Assembly: GCA_963677695.2 (NCBI GenBank)
Contig: CAXXUJ010000001.1
Location: 124,001-188,000 of the forward strand
Source of the DNA: SABI01 sp963677695
Lineage (GTDB): Bacteria; Spirochaetota; Spirochaetia; Sphaerochaetales; Sphaerochaetaceae
Length of the DNA stretch: 64,000 nt
Reading direction: 5' to 3'
Under the pieces are notes generated by a model, which saw only the letters and a program-made list of their open reading frames with translations, had not been told where the DNA came from and did no database searches. Below, piece by piece: positions 50,555 to 60,256 of this stretch. Numbering within the stretch: position 1 is the stretch's first letter; the number at the start of each line of letters is the position of its first letter. A program made the translations under genes and the position numbers.

Positions 50555-51121
50555 TCAGGGCAACAACGTCGCCCACACCGTCACTTCGTGTTGTGCTGCG
50601 ATATTCCCACCGAAGTACGGATACGATAGAAATTTCTTAGAACTGTGGAAAGGAGTGGTTTTCGGTATCACTACCGTTGCATCTTCGTAGGTGAAGATGT
50701 ATCTGTCATCTTCGCTTGTGATCGTTCCTGTTCCGCTCTCCCCTATCTCGAGAGTACCGAGCAGTTCGCTTTCACGTACTCCATCGATATAGGCATAGGC
50801 AAGGATTTCCAGCTGATCGTTATACCATCTCCAGCCGAAGCGGGCAGACCAGGTATGAATATTCTGGGCTGATCCCTCTGCAAACCCGAACAGTTTGTTT
50901 ATATCACTTTGATCTGAGCCTATATCATAGATAGCTGATTCATCAAAGCGGAAGGAGAAGGAGAGTGTATCATCTGATACGTAGGTGAAGAACTCATGTG
51001 TTGAGTAATGGCTCCCTTCCGGGATGATATAGGTTATCTCCTGACCGTAGTCGTTGTACAGCGAACAGGAGGAGAGAACGAGCAGGGGTATAAGCAGGGC
51101 AGTCAGGCGGAAAGCTCTCAT
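50555..51121 (-). CDS. Small lipoprotein of unknown function
   Basis: This 188-residue protein has a signal and lipobox (MRAFRLTALLIPLLVLSSCS), so it is lipid-anchored at Cys19. The rest is beta-rich (THEFFTYVSDDTLSFSFRFDES, SARFGWRWYNDQLEILAYAYIDG, TGTITSEDDRYIFTYEDATVVIP) without a family that I recognise. The ATG at 51121 is chosen over 51169 because the lipobox signal begins there; the ribosome site is weak. It is convergent with the lipoprotein gene at 49149-50462 and divergent from the 2-hydroxyacid dehydrogenase, as a single-gene unit. Confidence 0.7.
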   Translation of the reverse strand: MRAFRLTALLIPLLVLSSCSLYNDYGQEITYIIPEGSHYSTHEFFTYVSDDTLSFSFRFDESAIYDIGSDQSDINKLFGFAEGSAQNIHTWSARFGWRWYNDQLEILAYAYIDGVRESELLGTLEIGESGTGTITSEDDRYIFTYEDATVVIPKTTPFHSSKKFLSYPYFGGNIAAQHEVTVWATLLP

Positions 51122-51264
51122 GCGTTCACTATACAACGATATGAATGTGCTGAGAAGTAATCCTTCCATGCTCTGACTTCTATTGAATACAGCGAATATA
51201 CTCCCGTTCGTTTACACTCGTTGATTATTTTACTATCTTTGTGTGATAAAGAGAGGAGAAACAC

Positions 51265-52221
51265 ATGAGAGCACTGCTGCTTGAGGGACTGAATTTTTAT
51301 CCCACAGAAGAGAACCTGAAGAATCTGAGAGAAACCTACCCTGACATTGAATTTGTCGTACGTAAACGTGAAGGGTATGACCCTTCCGATATCGACTCTT
51401 TCGATATCATCATGGGGTTTGCACGGAAAAAGGATCTCAAGCAGGCGACTAAGCTCAAGTGGCTGCAGAGTCCTACTGCCGGAATCGACATCTTTGCCGA
51501 TCCCAAGCTCTACGCGAATAAGGAAGTGATCCTTACAAAAGCCTCTGGCACCTACGGAAGACAGATAGGGGACCATGTGATCGGGAGTATCATCGCTCAC
51601 AATCACGATTTTCTCGGTCACCATGACAGAATGAAACAGCAGGAATGGAAACTCTTCTTCCCCGAGCATGATCTGTTCAGTTCCACAGCTACCGTCATCG
51701 GGTTCGGGGATCTGGGACAGCAGATCGCCCGCAAGATAAAATCTCTCGATATGAAGGTGAATGTAGTGAGAAGGAGTGTGACAGAGTCACACCCTGATGT
51801 AGATAGGTTCTTCACTCTTGAAGAGCTCCCTGAGGCACTCAGGGAATCAGATTACGTAGTAGTGGCTGCAGCGGGAACCGCTGAGACAAAACATATGTTC
51901 GATGAAAAAGAGTTTGCAGAGATGAAGAAAGGGAGCGTGCTTATCAATGTAGCACGAGGCTCTCTGGTCAATGAGACAGCCCTGACCGCAGCTCTTGAGA
52001 GCGGTCACCTTGCCGGTGCCTATCTGGATGTCACAGAAGTAGAACCGCTTGGAAAGGAGAGTCCGCTCTGGTCGATGGACAATGTACTCATCACAGGACA
52101 CTCCTCAGGACTTTCACGCAACACGACACAGATCGTCTTTAATCTGTTCTTCAGCAACCTGAAGGCATTTCTTGAGGGAAAGGAGATGAAGAACGTTGTC
52201 GATTTCAAGAGAGGGTACTGA
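51265..52221 (+). CDS. D-2-hydroxyacid dehydrogenase family protein
   Basis: This 318-residue NAD-dependent dehydrogenase has a Rossmann motif VIGFGDLGQQIARKI (near residue 139) and the catalytic set Arg in INVARGSLVN, Glu in DVTEVEPLGKESPLW and His in ITGHSSG, as in the D-isomer-specific family. It would reduce a 2-keto acid to a D-2-hydroxyacid or the reverse; the substrate is not set by sequence. GAGAGGAGA lies before the ATG. It stands alone with a 143-bp gap before it. Confidence 0.9.
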   Translation: MRALLLEGLNFYPTEENLKNLRETYPDIEFVVRKREGYDPSDIDSFDIIMGFARKKDLKQATKLKWLQSPTAGIDIFADPKLYANKEVILTKASGTYGRQIGDHVIGSIIAHNHDFLGHHDRMKQQEWKLFFPEHDLFSSTATVIGFGDLGQQIARKIKSLDMKVNVVRRSVTESHPDVDRFFTLEELPEALRESDYVVVAAAGTAETKHMFDEKEFAEMKKGSVLINVARGSLVNETALTAALESGHLAGAYLDVTEVEPLGKESPLWSMDNVLITGHSSGLSRNTTQIVFNLFFSNLKAFLEGKEMKNVVDFKRGY

Positions 52222-52329
52222 TTCTCATCTTTTTTAATTTCTTATTCACCTAATCTTTACCAAACCTTGATTGTCTTCGCACATACCTCTTATTAGATTG
52301 TATGTATACTTATTTCATAGGAGGAATCT

Positions 52330-52821
52330 ATGGACACCAAAGATACAGAAACCATCGTTGAGGAAACAACTGAAAAGGTAAAAGCAACACCGAAAAAGAA
52401 AGCTGCACCAAAGGTTGAAGACGTTATTATTGAACCTGAGGCAGTAGAAGTGGAGGTTGAAGAAGAATTTGAAGATGAGAACCTTCACCTCGCCTATTAT
52501 GACAACCATGCGATCACGGCACTGATCCTTTCCATACTTGCCCTCATCACTCCATTCCTGGCCTTCGGCCTCGGAGGCATCATCGGTCTCGTACTCGGAA
52601 TCGTCGCCCTTTATCAGGTGAAACAGTCGGAAAAGCTGTTTCAGAACTCAATGACCCAGACAGCGAAGATACTGTCGGTCATCGGTATCGTCATTTCCGT
52701 GATAGCTCTCGGCCTTCTCATCATCTTCGGCGTATCGGCATTCGGGCACTTCGGGTATTTCCACTCCCCTTCCCAGATGTTTTACGGACCGAATCAGATG
52801 ACCTACTTTCACAGATTCTAA
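52330..52821 (+). CDS. Small membrane protein with acidic N-terminal tail, DUF4190-like
   Basis: This 163-residue protein has a charged N-terminal region of about 55 residues: first Lys/Thr/Pro, then very acidic (EVEVEEEFEDENLH). Two membrane helices follow (about 60-95 and 112-135), with the DUF4190-type pattern ALILSILALITPF-FGLGGIIGLVLGIVALYQ. The C-terminus is Tyr/Phe/His-rich (GHFGYFHSPSQMFYGPNQM). The function is unknown. A clear ribosome site (AGGAGG) lies before the ATG, and a strong terminator follows. The acidic tail may be a protein-interaction or metal-binding segment, which is a guess. Confidence 0.7.
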   Translation: MDTKDTETIVEETTEKVKATPKKKAAPKVEDVIIEPEAVEVEVEEEFEDENLHLAYYDNHAITALILSILALITPFLAFGLGGIIGLVLGIVALYQVKQSEKLFQNSMTQTAKILSVIGIVISVIALGLLIIFGVSAFGHFGYFHSPSQMFYGPNQMTYFHRF

Positions 52822-52845
52822 CGCAATGCAGCGATCATACAAATT

Positions 52846-52875
52846 GGAGGGCCTCACGGCCCTCCATCTTTTTCT
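52846..52875. terminator. Bidirectional terminator between the membrane protein gene and ygeW
   Basis: GGAGGGCC (52846-52853) and GGCCCTCC (52858-52865) form a perfect 8-bp stem with loop TCAC, followed on the plus strand by ATCTTTTTC. It serves the plus-strand gene and may also stop ygeW. Confidence 0.85.
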
Positions 52876-52890
52876 GTGTGTAGTTTCTGA

Positions 52891-54090
52891 CTAGCAGATT
52901 CTTTTCTTTGCAGCCTCAACAAGCTCTGCAAGCTTCGCTGAAGGATCTTTGAACTTTGAAAGGAAGATCATCGCAGCGATGATATAGGGTTTGTAGGAAG
53001 CTTCCTTGTAGAGGGGGACTCTGTAGCGGTCGAAGACAGATGCTTCCACTTCACCTTCCTTACAGCTCACTCCTGTGATATCTGCAGGGAGACAGTGCAT
53101 GTAGAGAGCCTCTCCATCCTTGGTGGTCTTCATCAGCTCTTCAGTACATTCCCAGTTCTTGAACTCTGCGTTGTTGAGGAGGCATCTCTTCTCGAGGTCC
53201 TTCAGGTCATCGAACTTTCCTGCTCCTACCAGCTCTGTTCTCTCTTCCATAACGGCAAAGGGAGCCCAGCTCTTCGGGTAGACAATATCTGCATCTTTGA
53301 AAGCCTCTTCCATGCTGTTCACTCTCGCGTACGAACCGCCTGAAGCTTCGGCATTTGCCTTCGCGACTTCTTCAACCTCTTCCATTACATTATACCCTTC
53401 GGGGTGGGCAAGGACGACGTCCATGCCGAAACGGGTGAACAGTCCGATGATTCCCTGGGGAACGGAGAGGGGCTTGCCATAAGAGGGGGAATAAGCCCAG
53501 GTCATTGCCACTTTCTTGCCCTTGAGGTTCTCTACACCACCGAAGTGATTGATCACGTGAAGCATGTCGGACATCGACTGGGTCGGGTGGTCTATATCAC
53601 ACTGGAGGTTGACGAGGGTCGGGCGCTGCTCGAGGACTCCGTCCTCAAAGCCTTCCTGCACGGCTTCAGCCACCTCTTTCATGTAGGTGTGCCCCTTGCC
53701 GATGTACATATCGTCTCTGATACCGATGATATCTGCCATGAAAGAAACCATGTTCGCAGTCTCACGCACGGTCTCACCGTGGGCGATCTGGCTGGTCTTT
53801 TCATCAAGGTCCTGAACTTCAAGGCCGAGCAGGTTACATGCGCTGGCGAAACTGAAGCGGGTACGGGTCGAGTTGTCACGGAACACGGAAATACCGAGAC
53901 CGCTGTCAAATACCTTTGATGAGATATTGTTCTCTCTCATTGCTCTGAGGATCTCCGCTACCTGAAAGGTTGCGGCAATCTCATCATCACTCTCTTTCCA
54001 AGTATGGAAAAAATCGTTTAGGTACATATTATCGGTATCGAGCTTGCTGAGCTCCTCGATCATGCCCTTGATTTCAGATACATCTTTCAT
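52891..54090 (-). CDS. ygeW: YgeW-type knotted carbamoyltransferase
   Basis: This 399-residue trefoil-knot transcarbamylase is of the YgeW group. The carbamoyl-phosphate loop is STRTR (in DNSTRTRFSFASACN). Other motifs are HPTQSMSDMLHV and HCLPADITGV, as in the ornithine/aspartate carbamoyltransferase superfamily. The YgeW N-terminal extension EIKGMIEELSKLDTDNMYLNDFF is present. The physiological substrate is unsettled; in purine-degrading clusters it is thought to act on an intermediate made from allantoin- or urate-derived carbamoyl groups. It has its own promoter (-35 TAGACG, -10 TATACT) and lies just downstream of the operon that carries the molybdenum hydroxylases. Confidence 0.93.
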   Translation of the reverse strand: MKDVSEIKGMIEELSKLDTDNMYLNDFFHTWKESDDEIAATFQVAEILRAMRENNISSKVFDSGLGISVFRDNSTRTRFSFASACNLLGLEVQDLDEKTSQIAHGETVRETANMVSFMADIIGIRDDMYIGKGHTYMKEVAEAVQEGFEDGVLEQRPTLVNLQCDIDHPTQSMSDMLHVINHFGGVENLKGKKVAMTWAYSPSYGKPLSVPQGIIGLFTRFGMDVVLAHPEGYNVMEEVEEVAKANAEASGGSYARVNSMEEAFKDADIVYPKSWAPFAVMEERTELVGAGKFDDLKDLEKRCLLNNAEFKNWECTEELMKTTKDGEALYMHCLPADITGVSCKEGEVEASVFDRYRVPLYKEASYKPYIIAAMIFLSKFKDPSAKLAELVEAAKKRIC

Positions 54091-54125
54091 AATTCCTCCG
54101 GGAAATAATCACTAATTATAGAGGG

Positions 54126-54154
54126 AGTATAGCATGGAGCGTCTGTTTCGTCTA
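54126..54154 (-). promoter_or_regulatory. Putative ygeW promoter
   Basis: On the minus strand TAGACG (54154-54149) and TATACT (54131-54126) are separated by 17 bp. A second TATAAT-like site follows closely. The wider gap (54155-54250) holds an imperfect hairpin GTGAGGGAGGAA/TTCCTTCTTCAC at about 54187-54215, which may end the upstream xdhD operon. Confidence 0.5.
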
Positions 54155-54250
54155 TATTTTTTGTTGCGTTTTGTTGCAGCAGTAGTGAAGAAGGAACGCT
54201 CTTCCTCCCTCACTATCCTCGTTTCATTGAGGAACTAACCTCTCCTGTCA

Positions 54251-57130
54251 TCAGGAGATCTTTCCCAGTTCTCTCAGTATCTTCTCAGGCGTGAACGGCC
54301 AGGTCCGCATCCACACGCCCACAGCATCATGAATCGCATTGGCAAGGGCGGGAGCCGCACCGTTCGTTGCGATCTCACTGATAGACTTCGCTCCGTAGGG
54401 ACCGAACTCATCATCTTCGTCGATCAGGACCATCTTGAAGTCCTCCGGCTGCTCGGTGACCATGGGGGCACAGTACTGAGTGAAGGAGGGTGTGAGACAC
54501 ACCCCGTCCTTATCAAGGATCATCTGTTCGTACAGGGAGTGGCCGATCGACTTCTGTGCTGCACCGTACATCTGGCAGAGAGCGAGCTCGGGATTGATTG
54601 GGGTTCCTGCATCCTGTAGTCCGTAGTACTTTTGAACCTTGATCTCTCCTGTCCTGATATTAACCGCTACCTGAGCGAAGTGTGCTCCATAGGGGATAGC
54701 GGCATCGTTTGTGACAAAGGATCCGTACCCGACAAGCTGTCCTCTTCCCACTCCTGTTGTCGCATCGTGGCTGAGGGTGAGATAGGTAAGTTCCTTCCCG
54801 CTCTTTGTGCTCACCACCTTGCCGGGAGCGTGCAGCTCGAGGTCGCCTTCCGCTTCCTCCATCTGCAAGGCCGCTTCTGTTATGATCTTCTTCTTCAGGT
54901 CCTCTGCTGCCTTCAATGTAGCATTGGCAGAGAAGTAGGTGCCGCTTGAGGCATAAGCACCGGTATCGAACATCGTATTGTCAGTGTCACCGGAAAGGAT
55001 CGAAACCTGATCCATCGGAAGTTTCAGAACCTCACACACGACTTTGACACTGATCGTATCAAGGCCGGTACCAAGGTCGCTTCCTCCGCTGTGGATCATC
55101 GCTGTTCCATCGGTGTTGAGCACGACATCACAGGTGGAGTGATCGAGCCCGGGAAGTCCCGATCCCTGCTGTATCATGGCAAACCCTTTTCCGATATGCC
55201 ATACAGGGTCTTCGCACCGTTCCATCACTCCCCAGTTGATCATCTTTGCTCCCTGATCGAGCGCTTTTCTCAGACCGCAGGAGCCGACAGGGACGACTGT
55301 TCCCTCTCTTCCTTCACCGAGGCTCTTGAGGATCTCGAGCATGAATCCTTTATCGACGTGGTTCTTCTTCACGATCTCGAGGGGATCCATACTGAGTTCA
55401 TCGGCCAGCTCTCCTATGGCAGTCATCAAGGCAAAGGAACCCTTCGGGGCACCATATCCCTGATACGCTCCGGTGGGAGGTATATTCGTGTAATAGGTTG
55501 TGACATCGAACTTCATGTTCGGGGCTTTGAGGAGAGGAAGGGTCTTTGAACAGGCGTTCATGGGAACGGTAAGACAGTGGTTTCCGTAGGGACCGGTGTT
55601 TGCTCTCACGTCCATGTAGACAGAGGTGATCGTTCCGTCCTTTTTCGCTCCGAGTTTCACCGTCATCTTCATCACATGGCGTGTTGAGTTGGCGATGAAC
55701 TCCTCCTTACGGGTGTTGCGGTAATAGATCGGTTCCTTAGTGATCCAGGTGGCGTAGGCCACCACATCCTCCACCAGGATATCCTGTTTGCTTCCGTAGC
55801 CTCCGCCTACCTTTTCCTTTATCACATGAATCTTGTTCTCAGGAATCTGGCAGACACGTGCAACAATCCTTCTCAGGTGGAAAGGGACCTGGGTCGAAGC
55901 ATGGATGACAAGACGGTCGTTGTCGATCTTTGTGAAAGCGAGGTGGGGTTCGAGGGGGGTACACTGCACCTGTGAACTCTCATAGGTTCTTTCAATCACG
56001 ACATCGGCTTCGCCAAACCCTTTGTCTACATCGCCTATCGCACCGTGAGCGGCTGCTGCCACGTTGTGACGGTTATCGGCATGGAGGGGGAAGGGATAGA
56101 CCACCTTACCCTCTCTCTCATCAACTCCCGCGTTATACTCGTCAAGGTTATCGGGTGCTCCGCTGAGGTATTCGGCTGCTCCATTCTGCACGACGGGGGC
56201 ATCCGGGGCCATCGCTTCGTCTACGGTGAGCACGGGTTCCAACACCTCGTACTCTACCTTGATGAGCTCCATGGCGGCTTTCGCCTGAGCTTCGGTTTTT
56301 GCAACGACAGCTGCTACCCTGTCGCCTACGTGACGTACCTTTCTGTTGAACAGGCGTCTGTCGTAGGGCGACGGTTCCGGGTTCCCCTGTCCTGCCGACA
56401 TGTAATAGACATCGGGGCAGTTGAAGGCGGTAATAATCGTGATCACACCGGCAGAGGCTTCCGCCTCACTCGTATCGATTGAATTGATATAGGCATGAGC
56501 ATAGGGAGAGCGGAGCATCACAAGAGAATTCGCGCCAGATTCGACACGGTCCTCGACAAAGCTCTTCCAGCCAGCCACGAGCTGGCGTCCGTCCACCTTC
56601 GATTTCACCTTCCCCACATACTCGAGTTCATCCCTGAACTCGGGAGCGATTGGTGTCTGGTAGGAACCGGTTTCCATCTTCTCCTTTGCAAGCTGTACGG
56701 CAAGGAAGAAGTGTTCGTACCCCGCATCTCTGATGAAGATGGAGGAGAGCGCTTCTGCAATATCTTCCCGGGTCGGGTCGGGATTGTGTTCAAGGAGCCA
56801 GGTGAGAAGGAGAGCAGCGGCAGGTGCGTTATAGGCTGACTGAACCACTCCCGCATCGATCAGTGCCTGCTGCACAGCATTCAGTTCCCCCTTCGTGCTG
56901 AGGGAGTGGGCTGTGCGAATTTCAGTGCCGTCAGCAAGTGCTGCGAGCATCAGGTTCGCGTAGACAGGGACATCACGCACAATGACCAGGTCGCTTCCTG
57001 CGAACCCTTCACCGTCATCACTGTCACGTACGCTTATGTACCCGAGATTCTTCAGCATTATGCGGAGAGTCTCAAGCCCCCTGACACTGTAGTTTGTTTT
57101 TTTTCCATCAATTGTGCAATGAATGATCAT
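54251..57130 (-). CDS. xdhD: XdhD-like molybdenum hydroxylase, fused degenerate iron-sulfur region
   Basis: This 959-residue Mo-cofactor enzyme is of the xanthine dehydrogenase superfamily, XdhD type. The N-terminal 150 residues align with the two [2Fe-2S] domains of XdhC but have no cluster cysteines: VQCGFC is VQSAYN, and LCRCTGY is FIRDAGY. The Mo-domain motifs are intact: GGGYGSKQDILVE, PPTGAYQGYGAPKG, and the catalytic Glu in GAKSISEIATNG near residue 905. E. coli XdhD shows the same loss as far as I recall, so it is a family feature. It overlaps ygfM by 4 bp and probably uses it as FAD partner. The role is in purine or urate transformation; the actual substrate is unproven. Confidence 0.9.
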   Translation of the reverse strand: MIIHCTIDGKKTNYSVRGLETLRIMLKNLGYISVRDSDDGEGFAGSDLVIVRDVPVYANLMLAALADGTEIRTAHSLSTKGELNAVQQALIDAGVVQSAYNAPAAALLLTWLLEHNPDPTREDIAEALSSIFIRDAGYEHFFLAVQLAKEKMETGSYQTPIAPEFRDELEYVGKVKSKVDGRQLVAGWKSFVEDRVESGANSLVMLRSPYAHAYINSIDTSEAEASAGVITIITAFNCPDVYYMSAGQGNPEPSPYDRRLFNRKVRHVGDRVAAVVAKTEAQAKAAMELIKVEYEVLEPVLTVDEAMAPDAPVVQNGAAEYLSGAPDNLDEYNAGVDEREGKVVYPFPLHADNRHNVAAAAHGAIGDVDKGFGEADVVIERTYESSQVQCTPLEPHLAFTKIDNDRLVIHASTQVPFHLRRIVARVCQIPENKIHVIKEKVGGGYGSKQDILVEDVVAYATWITKEPIYYRNTRKEEFIANSTRHVMKMTVKLGAKKDGTITSVYMDVRANTGPYGNHCLTVPMNACSKTLPLLKAPNMKFDVTTYYTNIPPTGAYQGYGAPKGSFALMTAIGELADELSMDPLEIVKKNHVDKGFMLEILKSLGEGREGTVVPVGSCGLRKALDQGAKMINWGVMERCEDPVWHIGKGFAMIQQGSGLPGLDHSTCDVVLNTDGTAMIHSGGSDLGTGLDTISVKVVCEVLKLPMDQVSILSGDTDNTMFDTGAYASSGTYFSANATLKAAEDLKKKIITEAALQMEEAEGDLELHAPGKVVSTKSGKELTYLTLSHDATTGVGRGQLVGYGSFVTNDAAIPYGAHFAQVAVNIRTGEIKVQKYYGLQDAGTPINPELALCQMYGAAQKSIGHSLYEQMILDKDGVCLTPSFTQYCAPMVTEQPEDFKMVLIDEDDEFGPYGAKSISEIATNGAAPALANAIHDAVGVWMRTWPFTPEKILRELGKIS

Positions 57131-57972
57131 GCGAGGCCTCCCTTTTCTGCAAGGGCGATTCCCTTACGGTAGAGATCTGCAACGGTGGAACTGAGCAGAT
57201 ACTTCTTGTAGGCGGCACTGCCGGTCACGTCGCTGCTGAAGGCTATCTCATTACTCACTATGGTTGCCGCATCGCCTGGATCGATGAACACCGCATCCAT
57301 GATCCCCTGTTCAACTCCCCTGAGGCGTACGATACCGGTCCCTTTCACTGCTGCAATGACGCGTACTTCGGTCAGGGTATGATCAGTTATCTGCGCTCCG
57401 AAAGAGACGGTCAGGGCTGCATGGGCATGGGCTGTGCGGGCATATCGCTTGCTGAGCACAAGACGGTCCTTCCTGTTCAGTTCAATGGCAAGGATCAGAG
57501 ATTCAGAGAAATGATCCATGAATTCATGGTATTCCCTCATTGGAATATTTTCTTCGCTGTAGGTCCCGTCGACAGCGAGGTCGGCGATGACCAGGCGTGC
57601 TTTGGCCGCAAGGAGGGTGGGAAGCAGATAGGAATCATCCCTGAGGTTGGCAACATTGCCTCCTATGGTCGCCATATTCGCTTTGGCAAACGAAGCACAG
57701 AAGCCGGCAGCTTCCTTCAGGTAGGAGGGAACCGCTTCATGCTTCCTGATCTGTGAAAAGGTACACATCGCACCGATTCTCACGACCCCGTCTTTCTCTG
57801 TGATCTCATCAAGACCGAGATTCTGAAGAGATATAAGATCGGTGTAATGGAGTCTCGATCCCAGATGGAGAATCTCAGTCCCGCCTGCTATGATACCGGT
57901 GGTATCCTTTCTTCTCTGAAGAGTCTTCAGCACATGCATGACATCCTCTCCCCTCACAAATTCATCTATCAT
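57127..57972 (-). CDS. ygfM: FAD-binding subunit, YgfM-like, of the XdhD hydroxylase
   Basis: This 281-residue FAD-binding subunit of the molybdenum hydroxylase family has FAD-loop motifs GGTEILHLG (near residue 32) and ATIGGNVANLRDDS (near residue 102), the equivalents of GGTDL and TIGGN in XdhB. It overlaps both neighbours by 4 bp (ATGA), so it is coupled to SsnA upstream and XdhD downstream. It would pass electrons from the Mo subunit to NAD or another acceptor. Since XdhD has no iron-sulfur clusters, the electron path between the two is not obvious, unless XdhC from the adjacent operon part or another protein supplies it. Confidence 0.88.
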   Translation of the reverse strand: MIDEFVRGEDVMHVLKTLQRRKDTTGIIAGGTEILHLGSRLHYTDLISLQNLGLDEITEKDGVVRIGAMCTFSQIRKHEAVPSYLKEAAGFCASFAKANMATIGGNVANLRDDSYLLPTLLAAKARLVIADLAVDGTYSEENIPMREYHEFMDHFSESLILAIELNRKDRLVLSKRYARTAHAHAALTVSFGAQITDHTLTEVRVIAAVKGTGIVRLRGVEQGIMDAVFIDPGDAATIVSNEIAFSSDVTGSAAYKKYLLSSTVADLYRKGIALAEKGGLA

Positions 57973-59351
57973 ACTCGCTCCTTCCTTTTCGCCTTTGACA
58001 GCAGAGTACTACTGATTCTATTCATATTTTCGACAATGACACGCTCATCTACACCGACGAGGCGTCCTTTGTCGACAACGACCTTTCCGTTCACAATGGT
58101 ATAATCCGCCTGATGCGTATAGCCGCAGAACAGAAGTGCGGCAAGGGGATCACTGAGAGCACCCGCATACCCGAGGGTGTGCACATCAAAGGCAGCCATA
58201 TCGGCTATCCAACCCTTCTCCAGTTTTCCGATCCTCTCATACCCGAGGAGTTTCGCCCCGTTGATCGTGCCCATCCCAAGCGCCTGCTGTGCGGTAAGGG
58301 CATCGGCTCCCTTCAGCACCCGCTGAAGAAGCATCCCCGTTCTCAGTTCTCCGAGCATATCTGAAGAGTCGTTCGAGGCTGAGCCGTCAACGGCGAAGGC
58401 GACGTTGATTCCCTTCTCAAGCATCTCAGGCACACGGCAGATGCCTGAGCCTAATCTCATGTTCGAAGAGGGACAGTGGGCGATATGGGCACCTGTATCG
58501 CTTAACAGATCAAGTTCATCATCATTGAAGTGAATGCCATGGGCATAAAAGACATCTTCCCCCAGGAACTCGCACTCTTCCATCAGGGCAAGGGGACGCA
58601 CCCCGTACATGTCGATACAGAAATCATTCTCGTCGAAGGTTTCAGCGAGATGGGTATGAAGCCTCACTCCGTGGCGCCTGGCAAGGCGCGCTGTTTCTCT
58701 CATCAGATCCTTTGTCACGCTGAAAGGAGAACAGGGAGCAAGGACGATCTTTCTCATGGCATCCTCTGATGGATCATGGAACTTGGAAATCACCCGTTCG
58801 CTGTCAGAGAGGATCTCTTCATCAGTCTGAACGACCGAGTCGGGAGGGAGTCCTCCGTCCTTCTTGCTGAGGGACATGCTCCCTCTCGCGGGAGAGAAGC
58901 GGATACCGGTCTCAGAGGCCGCCTTGAACTGCAGTGCCATGATATCACCGGGGAAGTTTCTCGGGTATAGATAGTGATGGCCGGTAGAGAGGGTACAGCC
59001 GGTTTTCAGCAGCTCGCTCATCGCCGAGAGCGATGAGTAGTAGAGCGCTTCCTCATCGATGTATTTCCATACATCGTACAGATAGGTGAGCCACTCGAAC
59101 AGTTCAACGTTCTGAACCGCCGGAAGATTCCTCGTAAGCGTCTGATAGAAATGGTGATGGGTGTTCACAAGTCCGGGGATGACCACATGGCGTGAACAGT
59201 CGATGACACGGTGGGAGGCGGGAATCTCCTCAGAACCGGTCGGAACGATCTTTTCTATCCTGTTCCCCTGTATGAAAAGGTCCTGATTCCACAGGGGAAC
59301 CCCTGCGGGATCACTCACGAGACAGAAGATGTTCTTCAATACTTTCACCAC
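57969..59351 (-). CDS. ssnA: SsnA-type amidohydrolase (putative aminohydrolase)
   Basis: This 460-residue metal-dependent hydrolase of the amidohydrolase superfamily (guanine/8-oxoguanine deaminase-like) has metal ligands in the first strand, NTHHHFYQ (His65 and His67). Others are HTHLAETFDEN (near residue 235), AHGIHF (near residue 275) and the catalytic Asp in FAVDGSASNDSSD (near residue 325). SsnA in E. coli lies in the same gene group and is linked to selenium-dependent purine metabolism. A deaminase or ring-opening hydrolase step on a purine intermediate is the likely role. It overlaps ygfM by 4 bp and follows xdhB by 35 bp. Confidence 0.9.
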   Translation of the reverse strand: MVKVLKNIFCLVSDPAGVPLWNQDLFIQGNRIEKIVPTGSEEIPASHRVIDCSRHVVIPGLVNTHHHFYQTLTRNLPAVQNVELFEWLTYLYDVWKYIDEEALYYSSLSAMSELLKTGCTLSTGHHYLYPRNFPGDIMALQFKAASETGIRFSPARGSMSLSKKDGGLPPDSVVQTDEEILSDSERVISKFHDPSEDAMRKIVLAPCSPFSVTKDLMRETARLARRHGVRLHTHLAETFDENDFCIDMYGVRPLALMEECEFLGEDVFYAHGIHFNDDELDLLSDTGAHIAHCPSSNMRLGSGICRVPEMLEKGINVAFAVDGSASNDSSDMLGELRTGMLLQRVLKGADALTAQQALGMGTINGAKLLGYERIGKLEKGWIADMAAFDVHTLGYAGALSDPLAALLFCGYTHQADYTIVNGKVVVDKGRLVGVDERVIVENMNRISSTLLSKAKRKERV

Positions 59352-59386
59352 ATTCCCCCCTCTGTTTGTATTCGATGGGAGAGATG

Positions 59387-60256
59387 TCAGCTGATGACAC
59401 TCTCCTTTGAGCCCGAAGCCACTTCACTCAAGAAGTGCTTCAGCATACGACGCGTCGAAAGGCGCCGGTAGGCAGGCATGGCATGGGGCGAGAGAATCGC
59501 ATCGTAGGTGTCGAGAAAACTCTCAAGGATGGAGGGGATATCGCTCACGCTCTTCCCGATGAGGAGTTTCTCCACCTCGCTGCTGCGTGCGACCTTCGGC
59601 CCCGAAGCACCGTTTGCGCTCCTGAAATCCTCTATCACTCCCTTTTCATCTACAGTGACTGCGGCACTCACACTCAGTTTTGAAATCGCATTCGCCTTTC
59701 GGGTACCGATCTTTCTATACCACACATGGGAGTAGGGTTTTTCAGGAAAGGGAATTCTCACTTCAAGAAGGAGTTCATCCTCTTTCAGGTCGGTCTCTTT
59801 CGGGCCGGTGATGAACTCATCAAGTAAGAGGGTACGGGAGGAAGTGGCACTTACAAGGGTCACCTTCGCATCCATCATGATGAGGGGGACAGGAAGGTCG
59901 GCCTTCGGGGAAGCATTACAGATATTTCCTCCGATCGTTGCCAGGTTTCTGAGTGATTCAGCTCCCATCAGGCTTGCGGCCTTACGCACAGCGTAGGGAA
60001 CCGATTCCTCATCTTCGATGGCGTGACAGGTTGTCCCGCTGCCGATGACAAGTTCATTTCCTTCGGTCCTGATGTATGAAAGTTCCTCAAGGGACGTGAT
60101 GATCATGACAGGCCAGGGAAAAGATGGGACGATACCGGTACCCCGGCGGTGCATCACCATCAGGTCGGTTCCTCCAGCAAGGGGCTTTGCCCCTGTCTCC
60201 TTTCGTATTCTCAGGGCCTCTTCAAGAGACTGCGGGATATAACAGGTTTCTACCAT
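59387..60256 (-). CDS. xdhB: Xanthine dehydrogenase FAD-binding subunit
   Basis: This 289-residue subunit has FAD-binding motifs AGGTDLMVMH (near residue 27) and ATIGGNICNASPKADLPV (near residue 110), followed by the CO-dehydrogenase flavoprotein C-terminal domain (YRKIGTRKANAISKLSV). It is the flavin relay of a three-subunit molybdenum hydroxylase. Its start overlaps the end of xdhC by 7 bp. The gene order here is xdhA-xdhC-xdhB on the minus strand. It differs from the neighbouring YgfM in keeping the standard GGTDL signature. Confidence 0.92.
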   Translation of the reverse strand: MVETCYIPQSLEEALRIRKETGAKPLAGGTDLMVMHRRGTGIVPSFPWPVMIITSLEELSYIRTEGNELVIGSGTTCHAIEDEESVPYAVRKAASLMGAESLRNLATIGGNICNASPKADLPVPLIMMDAKVTLVSATSSRTLLLDEFITGPKETDLKEDELLLEVRIPFPEKPYSHVWYRKIGTRKANAISKLSVSAAVTVDEKGVIEDFRSANGASGPKVARSSEVEKLLIGKSVSDIPSILESFLDTYDAILSPHAMPAYRRLSTRRMLKHFLSEVASGSKESVIS